Source: Bacillota bacterium (GTDB lineage: Bacteria > Bacillota_E > JAJZYS01 > JAJYTV01). Taken from it: a stretch of DNA of 25,963 nt. Made by a program: the position numbers and the translations under genes. This document shows, piece after piece, positions 14,371-21,541 of this stretch. Each line of letters begins with the position of its first letter. The first letter of the stretch is position 1. The notes below the pieces were generated by a model. The model did not search any database. It worked only from the letters and a program-made list of their open reading frames with translations, and had not been told where the DNA came from. Location of the stretch: positions 1-25,963 of the forward strand of contig JAJZVM010000051.1 of NCBI GenBank assembly GCA_021845645.1, in the 5' to 3' direction.

Positions 14371-14835
14371 TCAGCCCTGCTGCAGGGACACCGCGAGATG
14401 CATCAGGGCGTCGCCATAGCGCATGGGGACGACGATCCGCTTCTTGGCCGCGGTGGAAATGACGGCACCCCGTCCGCGGATGACCACGGGCGGGGTGATG
14501 GTGCAGGTGTAGCCTGCGCTTTCGAGAAAGCGCAGGGCGGATCCGGAAATCATGTTCACGACTTCGCCGAGCGCCGACTCCCCCAGGGCGTCCGAAACAG
14601 GCGTCGGCTGCCCCACCATGCGCTCCACGATGACCGACGCCACGGACTCCGGCATGCCGAGCAGCACGGAGCCCGACAGGACGCCCGAGACGCCGAGCAT
14701 GCACGTGACGTCCTGCGTCGTGTAGGGGATCTCCTCGACGAGCAGCTGGCCGAGCTCCGCGGGGCTGAATGAGACCGTCTCCCCAAGCACGTGGTTTGCG
14801 GCGCGGATGAATGGGTTGATCCACTCGACGTTCAA
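14371..14835 (-). CDS. cheX: CheX, CheY-P phosphatase
   Basis: This 154-residue protein has the CheX-type motif E91-x2-N94 in S-A-L-G-E-V-V-N-M-I-S-G within the central helix. It also shows the family's long beta-strand with G-V-S-G-x-x-x-G-S-V-L-L-G and a C-terminal P-M-x-Y-G. CheX works as a dimer to dephosphorylate CheY-P. It starts at TTG 14835-14833, whose last two bases are part of the previous stop (TTGA overlap), with GAAGGAG upstream in the FliN-like gene. Confidence 0.9.
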   Translation of the reverse strand: MNVEWINPFIRAANHVLGETVSFSPAELGQLLVEEIPYTTQDVTCMLGVSGVLSGSVLLGMPESVASVIVERMVGQPTPVSDALGESALGEVVNMISGSALRFLESAGYTCTITPPVVIRGRGAVISTAAKKRIVVPMRYGDALMHLAVSLQQG

Positions 14836-15263
14836 GATGCCTTGGCTCCTTCCTCGGGCTGCAAGAGTTCCGTGATGCGCAGGCCGTAGCGGCCGTTCGT
14901 CTCGACGACGACGCCCTCGGCGAAGGGCACGCCGTTGATGCGCAGGACGAGGGGGGTGTCGACGCGGCCGTCCAGCACGATCAGCGAGGAGCGCCCGAGC
15001 TGCAAGAGCTCCCCCAGCTCCAGGACCGTGCTACCAAGCTCCACGGAGAGCGACACGTGCACCCCGAGCAGGAGGCCAAATCCCGGTGGCAGGTCATAGG
15101 CTGCATGCGCAGGGACCCCGGCTCTGGCTTTCGCCGGAGGGCCCGCCTGCGCTGCGACCGTAGCCGTCGCGTCCGCCGGTGCCTGCGGTTGTGCCGTCTC
15201 CTCCTGAAGCGAGCGAAGCAGAGCATCGATCTCCGCCTGGCTCAGCATGGGATCTTCGGCCAT
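14832..15263 (-). CDS. fliN: FliN-like flagellar switch protein with a FliM/FliY-type N-terminal peptide
   Basis: From ATG 15263-15261, with a perfect GGAGGTGA behind it, the protein is 143 residues. The first 20 residues contain L-S-Q-A-E-I-D-A-L-L, the CheY-P binding peptide known from FliM and FliY. An Ala/Pro-rich linker follows, then a SpoA/FliN C-ring domain (about 70-140) with V-S-L-S-V-E-L-G, L-x-L-G-E-L-L-Q-L-G, G-V-P-F-A-E-G and G-L-R-I-T. No CheC-like middle domain is present, so it is shorter than FliM or FliY. It is the first gene of the minus-strand chemotaxis operon. A longer frame exists upstream, but the ribosome site fixes this start. Confidence 0.85.
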   Translation of the reverse strand: MAEDPMLSQAEIDALLRSLQEETAQPQAPADATATVAAQAGPPAKARAGVPAHAAYDLPPGFGLLLGVHVSLSVELGSTVLELGELLQLGRSSLIVLDGRVDTPLVLRINGVPFAEGVVVETNGRYGLRITELLQPEEGAKAS

Positions 15264-15481
15264 ATCGTCGTCACCTCCGATCCTTCGTCCATCACCGCAA
15301 ATGCAGCATGAATGGGGAACTCTGCGTCGAATAGGTCCTAATGTACCATTCTCGCTTGTAACCACTTTAGCCCATCTGCTACCGTGGGCGCGAGAACTGC
15401 GCTCCTGATTCTCTACCCAAAGACTTTATCCTGCGAAGTCACATCGCGTCTCAGCAAGCCGTCCCGCGGGAGGCCCATCGC
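15264..15481. other. Divergent promoter region between fliN-like and PilZ genes
   Basis: This 218-base gap between divergent genes must hold promoters for both directions. It is somewhat less GC-rich near 15340-15375 and 15405-15435. I could not place a confident sigma-A or sigma-28 element in it. Confidence 0.4.
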
Positions 15482-16102
15482 TTGGAAGAACTACCCCAGT
15501 TCCCGATCGGCGCCGAAGTGTCGCTCGAGCGTGCCACACCCGACGGCCCCGTGGTGCTGCCGGCAAAGCTCGCGGAACAGGACGGGCGTTCGCTGACGTT
15601 TGCCCCCGTGGGCAGACGTTGGCGCGGCGTGCCGTTCGCTGCGGGCAGCCACATCATCGCCCGCATCGACACCGAGACGGCCACTCTGGTGGCGGAGCTG
15701 GACGTCTTGTCCGTCTCGCCCGACGGAAGGGTGACCGCGAGGCAGCCTCTGATGATCCAGCGGTTCGCCAAGCGGCGCTTCCACCGCACGCCGGTGGACC
15801 TCCCTCTGATCATCGGCGAGACCGCCTGCCGCGCGATCGACCTCTCCGGCTGCGGACTTCTGGCGCACTGCCCGAAGGACTCGGGCATCATGAAGCAGGA
15901 CATCGTGTCGGCAACGCTCTTCCTCGAAAGCGGTGCCCCCATCCCCCTCACCATGTACGTCGTGCGCGCAGGCGAGGCGCCAAAGGAAGGCAGGCTGATC
16001 GGCTGCGACTTCATGGAGATCAAGGAGATCGACCAGGATCGCGTCATCGCCTACGTGCTGCGTCAGGAGCGCAAGCGTCTTCAGGCCATGCGCAAGCTTT
16101 AG
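15482..16102 (+). CDS. PilZ-domain protein (YcgR-like c-di-GMP receptor)
   Basis: This 206-residue protein starts at TTG 15482 with GGGAGG eight bases upstream. Residues 1-90 form a YcgR-N-type beta domain (P-I-G-A-E-V-S-L and V-A-E-L-D-V). Residues about 93-200 are PilZ, with the c-di-GMP-binding R-F-A-K-R-R-F-H-R cluster (94-102) and D-L-S-G-C-G (120-125). YcgR-type proteins slow or bias flagellar rotation when cyclic di-GMP is high, by binding the motor. It lies just upstream of flagellin and diverges from the chemotaxis operon. Confidence 0.9.
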   Translation: MEELPQFPIGAEVSLERATPDGPVVLPAKLAEQDGRSLTFAPVGRRWRGVPFAAGSHIIARIDTETATLVAELDVLSVSPDGRVTARQPLMIQRFAKRRFHRTPVDLPLIIGETACRAIDLSGCGLLAHCPKDSGIMKQDIVSATLFLESGAPIPLTMYVVRAGEAPKEGRLIGCDFMEIKEIDQDRVIAYVLRQERKRLQAMRKL

Positions 16103-16210
16103 CGGGGAAAATCGGAAGTAAAGGCGAGATTTCGGGCGGTTTGGGGCCGCTATCGTACGACGGACGCCTTCCACGCGAGTCTGAGGGCCTTATTGGCGAG
16201 ATTTCGGCTC

Positions 16211-16237
16211 TCCATATCCCCCGGACATGTCCGATAG
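16211..16237 (+). promoter_or_regulatory. Candidate sigma-28-type promoter of the flagellin gene
   Basis: TCCA (16211-16214), 15 bases, then TCCGATAG (16230-16237) resembles the sigma-28 pattern TAAA-N15-GCCGATAA, best in the -10. It lies about 105 bases before the flagellin start. A perfect 12-base palindrome CGGACATGTCCG (16222-16233) overlaps the -10. The presence of FlgM in the window supports sigma-28 control. Confidence 0.45.
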
Positions 16238-16300
16238 GAGAGGTAGAACCTCTCGAGGGTTCCCCTCCAGAATCTCCTCGACGGGGGAGAAGATTTTTCA

Positions 16301-16340
16301 GGGAAGGGAAGGGAAATCCGCGTCGGAGGGCGCGGGAAGG
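16301..16340 (+). promoter_or_regulatory. GGA-rich flagellin leader, possible CsrA site
   Basis: The leader has GGGAA three times in tandem (16301-16315), then CGGAGGG (16324-16330) and GGGAAGG (16334-16340) directly before the ATG. CsrA binds GGA motifs in flagellin leaders of Gram-positive motile bacteria and blocks translation there. No csrA or fliW gene is in the window, so this is an inference. Confidence 0.3.
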
Positions 16341-16342
16341 AC

Positions 16343-17851
16343 ATGTTCGTAAACACGAACGTCGCCGCCATGAATGCGTGGCTGAACCTCAGCAACACGC
16401 AGAACGACATGACCAATGTCCTCGGGCAGTTGTCTTCAGGTCTGAAGATCAACTCGGCAGCGGACAACCCGGCGGGGCTCGCGATCGCGCAGCAGATGCA
16501 GAGCGAGATCAGCGGCATGAACCAGGCCTACCAGAACTCGCAGACCGGCATCAACCTGTTCCAGACCGCGGACAGCGCCCTGGGCCAGATCCAGAGCATT
16601 CTGCAGTCGATGCGGTCCCTGGCCTCCCAGGCCGCGACCGGCACGAACAACTCCACCGACCTGAACGCCCTGCAGGCCGAGATGAACCAGTACACCCAGC
16701 AGATCACGCAGATCACCAACGACACGAACTTCAACACGTTGAACCTCCTGGGTGGCGGTTTCGCCAACCAGTCCATCCAGGTCGGTCCGGACCAGGGACA
16801 GGACCTCTCGGTCTCGATCGCGGGCGCCGACGCCTACTCGCTTGGCGTAACAGGCCTCACATCCACCATCACGACCGCCGGCAACACGATCATGCAGAAC
16901 GGTCTCGCGGGTGGGGTCAGTGTCAACGCCGCCGGCGTTGGCACGGGCAGCTGGTCCGTGCAGGCTGTGGTGACGCCGTGGAAGGTCTCCTCGGTCGGGG
17001 GTACCAACGCCACGGACTTCAGCTCCCTCAGCGGCAGCGGCTACACGGCCACGACCAGCGACACCCTGACCATCAACGAAACCGGCACCAACACCCTGAC
17101 CGTGACAGACGCGAACACTGGCGTGACGAGCGGTACGATTACCGGCAACGCGTCGAACCAGTACTCCATCACAGCCAACGGCAGCACCTTCACGCTGACC
17201 CTTGCTGGAGCGGCCACCTCCGGCCACTCGTTCACCCTGGGCCTGTCGCCCACGTCCACGGCGTTCACCGCCACCTCGCCGACCTCGTCGACCTACTCCG
17301 CCACGGTGGACGGCGAGATCGCCAGCGGGCAGCAGGTGAGCATCAGCGCCGGTTCCGGCGCCCTGACCTTCGCGGCCGCAAGCCAGGTCAACACCGACAC
17401 GAGCGGCAGCTACACCTCTAGCTACTCCGGCGGCACCATCACCTCACCCAGCAACGTCACCGAGACCGCCACCGCCTTCACCGTCGGCCAGAGCGGTGCG
17501 GCGGCCACGTCCTACACGAACGGTACCGGCAACGCGACTGCCTCAACCGGCATCGACATCACGAGCCAGGCCGACGCCCAAGCCGCCCTCACCGTTCTCG
17601 GCAACGCCATCAACACCATCTCGAACCAGCGCGCGAACATCGGCGCCTACCAGAACCGCCTCCAGTTCGCCGCCTCCGACCTGCAGGTGTCGTCGCAGAA
17701 CCTGACCTCCGCCCGCGCGCAGATCATGGACGCCGACATTGCGCAGGGCATGTCGCAGCTCACGCGCGATCAGATCCTGCAGCAGGCCGGTGTCGGAATG
17801 CTGGCCCAGGCGAACTCCATGCCCCAGGCGCTCCTCAAGCTGATCCCCTAA
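16343..17851 (+). CDS. fliC: Flagellin
   Basis: This 502-residue protein has the conserved flagellin ends. The N-terminal D0/D1 (about 1-150) has N-T-N-V-A-A-M-N-A, Q-L-S-S-G-L-K-I-N-S-A-A-D-N-P-A-G and a D-T-N-F-N-T-L-N-L-L loop. The C-terminal D1/D0 (about 410-502) has I-S-N-Q-R-A-N-I-G-A-Y-Q-N-R-L, Q-I-M-D-A-D-I-A and Q-A-N-S-M-P-Q-A-L-L-K-L. The middle (about 150-400) is Thr/Ser/Gly-rich and variable, as expected for the surface-exposed D2/D3 part. It is exported through the flagellar secretion system with chaperone FliS, encoded next. GGAAGG lies only 2 bases from the ATG, with GGAGGG further upstream. Confidence 0.96.
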   Translation: MFVNTNVAAMNAWLNLSNTQNDMTNVLGQLSSGLKINSAADNPAGLAIAQQMQSEISGMNQAYQNSQTGINLFQTADSALGQIQSILQSMRSLASQAATGTNNSTDLNALQAEMNQYTQQITQITNDTNFNTLNLLGGGFANQSIQVGPDQGQDLSVSIAGADAYSLGVTGLTSTITTAGNTIMQNGLAGGVSVNAAGVGTGSWSVQAVVTPWKVSSVGGTNATDFSSLSGSGYTATTSDTLTINETGTNTLTVTDANTGVTSGTITGNASNQYSITANGSTFTLTLAGAATSGHSFTLGLSPTSTAFTATSPTSSTYSATVDGEIASGQQVSISAGSGALTFAAASQVNTDTSGSYTSSYSGGTITSPSNVTETATAFTVGQSGAAATSYTNGTGNATASTGIDITSQADAQAALTVLGNAINTISNQRANIGAYQNRLQFAASDLQVSSQNLTSARAQIMDADIAQGMSQLTRDQILQQAGVGMLAQANSMPQALLKLIP

Positions 17852-17869
17852 CAACTGATCGGACCCTCC

Positions 17870-17906
17870 GCACTGGGCGCAGAGCCCTACGCCCTGCGCC
17901 CAGTGC
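17870..17906 (+). terminator. Strong hairpin between fliC and fliS
   Basis: GCACTGGGCGCAG (17870-17882) and CTGCGCCCAGTGC (17894-17906) form a perfect 13-bp stem with an 11-base loop, 18 bases after the flagellin stop. No T tract follows. It may be a partial terminator or an mRNA 3' end stabiliser, letting flagellin be made in large excess over FliS. Confidence 0.6.
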
Positions 17907-17930
17907 CATACCCTTCCTGAAGGTGGTCAT

Positions 17931-18296
17931 ATGACGAGCGGCATCGACGCGTATCGCCGAATCCAGCGCGAAGCCACACCCGACGAGGCCTCCATGGGGA
18001 CCCTGCTTCGGGTGCTCGTGGACTCCATTCTGGTCGGCCGGCGCGCCCTGATGCAAAGTGACTTTGCCACATCCAACAAGCACCTGATTGCCGCTCAACA
18101 GGTCCTTATGCAGCTGCGCAGCGCCACGCGCGACCTGGCAGGAGAACTCGGGCAGAACCTGAATGATCTTTACGCATGGGCTGAAATGACATTGGGCAAG
18201 GCCAATACATCACATGACGCCGCTCTCATCGACAGTGTCGTCTCCGTTTTGAGCAATGTCCGCGATGGATTCGAAGGCGTCTCGGAAGGCGGGTGA
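17931..18296 (+). CDS. fliS: FliS, flagellin export chaperone
   Basis: This 121-residue all-helical protein begins M-T-S-G-I-D-A-Y-R-R. It shows FliS features: an M-G-T-L-L-R-V-L-V-D-S-I-L segment (usually L-L-x-L-Y-D) followed by helices with I-A-A-Q-Q-V-L-M-Q-L and L-Y-A-W-A-E. FliS binds the C-terminus of flagellin and prevents early polymerisation. GAAGGTGG lies before the ATG. It lies between flagellin and fliD, and its stop overlaps the fliD start region. Confidence 0.88.
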   Translation: MTSGIDAYRRIQREATPDEASMGTLLRVLVDSILVGRRALMQSDFATSNKHLIAAQQVLMQLRSATRDLAGELGQNLNDLYAWAEMTLGKANTSHDAALIDSVVSVLSNVRDGFEGVSEGG

Positions 18297-19717
18297 TGTC
18301 GGTGAGCAGCGGAGCGTCTCCGCTGGGGAGTCTCCTTAATAACCCGCAATTGCTACAGGCCCTCTACCCAGGACTGAATCTGACCGGGCTGTCGCAACTG
18401 CAACAGGAAGAGGAGACGGCGCTTGAACAGCCCCTGCAGACCATGTCCACGGAGATATCTAACTTCACGCAAACCTCGCAAGCCTGGTCCTCCATCCAGT
18501 CTGATGTCAACGCCCTTGCAAGCGACGCGACTACGCTGTCCCAGGCCTCCACGTGGGCCGCTCCCACCGCCTCCGTTTTCCCGACAGGGGTCGTCGCAGC
18601 GACAGCATCCTCCAGCGCAACGGCCGGGACCTACAACGTCGACGTGACCACCGCCGGCGCCTATGACCAGTGGCTCGGCTCATCGCAGACGTCGGCCACG
18701 AACACCCTGGGCCTCCAGGGCAGCTTCTCCATCAATGGCACCTCGATCAGCGTCTCGTCGTCAGACAGTCTGACCTCCATCGCCGCCAAGATCAACGCGG
18801 CCGACGCCGGCGCCACCGCGACCGTCATGAGCGGCACCTACAATGGCGTCACCTCCTATTACCTCGCCGTGGACTCCACCCAATACGGGGCGCTCAACAT
18901 CAGCGACCCGAACGGCGTCTTCGAGGGTACCGGCTCCTCTGGCCTCGGCATGGCGGAGAAGGTCACCGGCTCCCCGTGGATCTACACGGTGAACAACGTG
19001 ACGACATCAAGCACCACCGGCACGGACTCCACGACCGTACCCGGTCTCACCCTCAACCTGCAGGGGGCAGGCTCGACCACGATCACCGTCACCACCTCGA
19101 CGAGCCAAGCCCAGTCGGCCATCAACCAGTTCGTCGGCGACTACAATGCCCTCCAGGCCGAAATCAACAAGGACACGGGAAAGGGAGCGATCCTGCAAGG
19201 CGATCCGACGGCGGAAGGCATCATGCAGCAGATCAACTCCGTCCTGCTCTCGAGCAACTCCTCCGCACCAGTCGGCTACCAGAGCGTCTCGGACGCCGGT
19301 ATCACCCTGAACCTCCAATCCGACAACACCACGAAGCTGGCGTTCTCGTCGAGCACGTTCGGGACCGCCGCCACCGCTAACGCCCAGGCACTGCAGGCCA
19401 TCTTCACTGGCAGCGGCGGCGTGGCCACGCAGCTCGGAACCATCCTCAACAACTACGGCGACACCAGCACAGGCATCATCGCCGGCATCCAGACCGACAT
19501 CCAGAGCCAGATCTCGGACCTCACCAACGAGCAGACGCAGGAGCAGAGCCTGATCACCATCCAGCAGAACGCTCTCCAGGATCAGTTCAACCAGGAGATG
19601 CAGGCGCTGATGGCCGTGACCACGCAGAAGAATCAGCTTTCCGGGCTTTTGACGTCCATGCTCAATGGCGGCAGCAGCGGTTCTTCGGGTTCCGGCTCCA
19701 GTTCGAGCGGAGGTTAG
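18296..19717 (+). CDS. fliD: FliD, flagellar filament cap
   Basis: This 473-residue protein (ATG 18296; GTG 18293 is also possible) starts inside the fliS stop as TGATG, with GGAAGG upstream. Features match FliD: an N-terminal helical D0 with G-L-N-L-T-G-L-S-Q-L-Q-Q-E-E-E-T-A-L, a F-L-G/F-T-Q-type region and a Ser/Thr-rich centre with Y-N-V-D-V-T. The C-terminal block has I-N-Q-F-V-G-D-Y-N-A-L, L-N-L-Q-S-D-N-T and a long Gln-rich coiled coil ending in a Gly/Ser tail. It caps the growing filament and directs flagellin insertion. Confidence 0.92.
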   Translation: MSVSSGASPLGSLLNNPQLLQALYPGLNLTGLSQLQQEEETALEQPLQTMSTEISNFTQTSQAWSSIQSDVNALASDATTLSQASTWAAPTASVFPTGVVAATASSSATAGTYNVDVTTAGAYDQWLGSSQTSATNTLGLQGSFSINGTSISVSSSDSLTSIAAKINAADAGATATVMSGTYNGVTSYYLAVDSTQYGALNISDPNGVFEGTGSSGLGMAEKVTGSPWIYTVNNVTTSSTTGTDSTTVPGLTLNLQGAGSTTITVTTSTSQAQSAINQFVGDYNALQAEINKDTGKGAILQGDPTAEGIMQQINSVLLSSNSSAPVGYQSVSDAGITLNLQSDNTTKLAFSSSTFGTAATANAQALQAIFTGSGGVATQLGTILNNYGDTSTGIIAGIQTDIQSQISDLTNEQTQEQSLITIQQNALQDQFNQEMQALMAVTTQKNQLSGLLTSMLNGGSSGSSGSGSSSSGG

Positions 19718-19720
19718 CCC

Positions 19721-20242
19721 ATGTCCACGCCCTCAGTCCGCAGCGCCCGCCCGGAAGACGCCGAGCGCATCGTCGCGCTCGTGAACAAGGTGGCGGATGA
19801 AGACCGCTCCCTCGGCGTCGACCGCTTCCCCCTGACAGCCGACGCGCAGGCGCAGTTCGCGGCATCCGCCGACCCGCTCATCCACCTGATGCTCGTGGCG
19901 TTCGACGGAGACGATTTGGTCGGGTACCTCTACGCCTCGCGCGGCACCAGCGAATCGCTTGTCCATGTGTCCTCGATGGCGATCGTGGTGGACAAGGCCG
20001 CACGCCGTCAGGGCGTCGGCCAGGCCTTGATCACGGCGATGCGCAACTGGGCGCAGGTGGTGGGGGTGCGCAAGCTTACTCTGAGTGTTCTGGCGACGAA
20101 CGTCTATGGCCTTGCCCTGTTCGAGCGGAGCGGCTATGAGGTGGAGGCGGTGCGCAGGGGGCAGTACTGCATCGACGGGCAGGATGTCGACGAGTTGCTC
20201 ATGGCCTGCTGGATCGGCGCCGGTGGCTCAGCCGATGCCTAG
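19721..20242 (+). CDS. GNAT-family N-acetyltransferase inside the flagellar filament cluster
   Basis: This 173-residue protein starts at ATG 19721 after GGAGGT. It begins V-R-S-A-R-P-E-D-A-E-R-I as GNATs do. It has the acetyl-CoA loop R-R-Q-G-V-G-Q-A-L-I (Q/R-x-x-G-x-G/A) near 87-96, the N-x-x-G-L-A-L-F-E-R-S-G-Y-E motif and a strand G-Q-Y-C-I-D. The substrate cannot be read from sequence. It sits between fliD and the FliT-like gene, overlapping the latter by 8 bases, so it may acylate a flagellar protein or a sugar used to modify flagellin; that is an inference. Confidence 0.85.
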   Translation: MSTPSVRSARPEDAERIVALVNKVADEDRSLGVDRFPLTADAQAQFAASADPLIHLMLVAFDGDDLVGYLYASRGTSESLVHVSSMAIVVDKAARRQGVGQALITAMRNWAQVVGVRKLTLSVLATNVYGLALFERSGYEVEAVRRGQYCIDGQDVDELLMACWIGAGGSADA

Positions 20243-20522
20243 CCAGGACGTCGGCGAGCTCGCCGCTCTGGTCGCGCAGGAGAAGGCGGCGCTCGAACAC
20301 AACGACTGGCCGGCCTTCACGAACGCGCGTCGGGAGGCGGATGTCCTCCTCGGTCGCCTAAGCCCCCAGCAGGACGACTTGCCCGCCCTCAGGACCGTGC
20401 TGGAGGACCTCGAGCGCGTGTCGGCCGAGCTTGCGACGAAGCACCGGATCACCGGCGCGCTTCTGCGTCACTTCGGCAAACGGCACGAGGCGGCGGGCCG
20501 TTTGCTCAACGGCAAGTTGTGA
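20235..20522 (+). CDS. FliT-like small helical protein (probable flagellar chaperone)
   Basis: From ATG 20235 (GTG 20223 is an alternative) the protein is 95 residues, overlapping the acetyltransferase stop by 8 bases. It is predicted all-helical, with charged heptad-like stretches: L-A-A-L-V-A-Q-E-K-A-A-L-E, L-L-G-R-L and L-E-D-L-E-R-V-S-A-E-L. No strong signature is visible. The position after fliD and before the terminator, and the size, fit FliT, the FliD export chaperone. It could also be another small FlgN-like chaperone. Confidence 0.6.
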   Translation: MPSQDVGELAALVAQEKAALEHNDWPAFTNARREADVLLGRLSPQQDDLPALRTVLEDLERVSAELATKHRITGALLRHFGKRHEAAGRLLNGKL

Positions 20523-20529
20523 TCGCAGC

Positions 20530-20568
20530 ACGAGGAAGCCGCACCGGAGTGGTGCGGCTTCCTCGTTT
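20530..20568 (+). terminator. Rho-independent terminator after the filament operon
   Basis: ACGAGGAAGCCGCACC (20530-20545) and GGTGCGGCTTCCTCGT (20551-20566) form a perfect 16-bp stem with a 5-base loop followed by TTTAA. It lies between convergent operons ending at 20522 (plus) and 20583 (minus), and probably stops both. Confidence 0.88.
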
Positions 20569-20582
20569 AACGGACCTTCTTG

Positions 20583-21503
20583 TCAGCTCAGGTAGCTGGC
20601 GAGCGTGGGCAGCTTCATGTTGGCTCCCGCCGCCACCGCCGCCTGGTACGCTGTCTGCTGGGCCGTGAGCTGCGTCAGGACCTTGGCCATGTCGACGTTT
20701 TCCACGTTGCCCTGCTCGATCTGGAGGGTCGAGCTCATCGTGGTAAGCTGCGAAACGGCCGCCTGGACCTGCTCCATGTTGGCACCAAGCTGGGCCCGCA
20801 GGCTTGAGATGTTATCGCCTTGCGCCGCCAGAGCGCCGAGGTCCGCCTCGACCGCGGCCGTGTTGCCGGCTGCGAGATCGGACTGCAGGGCCGACAGCAC
20901 GTTCAAGAGGGTGGCCTGGGCCGTATGGTTGGTGCTCCAATCGCTTGGGGTGTTCGAGGGCGCTGTGTTGAACGCCTGGTTGCCATCGACCGTGGTCTGC
21001 ACCTTAACGCCCTGCCCGATCTCGATGGACTGCGGCGCGGACGTGGCCGTGGCGTTGTAGGCGCCGCTCACGACGGGGGGCTGCTGCGCTACGCCACCGA
21101 ACACGTACTCCCCAGCATACTGGGTGTTCGCGAGACTCTCCGTCTGCTGCACAAGAGAGGCGGCCTTTTGGGAAAGGTCCGTGAGATCCTGGGCAGTCAT
21201 GGTTCCGGATGTGCCCTGTTGGGCCAGGGACTGCGCCGTCGAGATCACGCTCTCGATCTGGGCCATCGCTTGATCAGTCGTTTGCATCTTGCTTTGCACC
21301 GCCTGGGCATTGCCCTGCCAGGAGGTCACCTGCTGCTGCGCCGATGTCAGCTGGAGCACGACCGCCGTGCCTGCGGGGTTGTCCGACGGTTGCGAGATGG
21401 AGACGCCGGAACTCGCCTCTTCCTGCGTGCGGATGTATGCCGCCTGGGCCTGGTCGATGCTCTGCGTAAGGTTTTGATACATCATCTGATCCGTGATGCG
21501 CAC
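20583..21503 (-). CDS. flgL: FlgL, hook-filament junction protein
   Basis: From GTG 21503-21501, behind GGGGAGGGAG, the protein is 306 residues and begins R-I-T-D-Q-M-M-Y-Q-N-L-T-Q-S-I. The FlgL/flagellin N-terminal coiled coil is clear, with A-S-S-G-V-S-I-S-Q-P-S-D-N-P-A-G. E-Y-V-F-G-G is the family F-G-G motif, and the C-terminal helix has L-T-A-Q-Q-T-A-Y-Q-A-A. It joins the filament to FlgK. A TTG seven codons upstream is possible but has no ribosome site. It is the last gene of the minus-strand flg operon. Confidence 0.93.
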   Translation of the reverse strand: MRITDQMMYQNLTQSIDQAQAAYIRTQEEASSGVSISQPSDNPAGTAVVLQLTSAQQQVTSWQGNAQAVQSKMQTTDQAMAQIESVISTAQSLAQQGTSGTMTAQDLTDLSQKAASLVQQTESLANTQYAGEYVFGGVAQQPPVVSGAYNATATSAPQSIEIGQGVKVQTTVDGNQAFNTAPSNTPSDWSTNHTAQATLLNVLSALQSDLAAGNTAAVEADLGALAAQGDNISSLRAQLGANMEQVQAAVSQLTTMSSTLQIEQGNVENVDMAKVLTQLTAQQTAYQAAVAAGANMKLPTLASYLS

Positions 21504-21541
21504 CGGGTCTCCCTCCCCATTCAATCGTCAGGACGTCCTAG

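Noticed and set aside
15619..17421. A 600-codon plus-strand open frame across the PilZ and flagellin genes
   Set aside because: It is an alternate frame of two well-supported genes, with His/Arg/Gly-rich peptide and no ribosome site.
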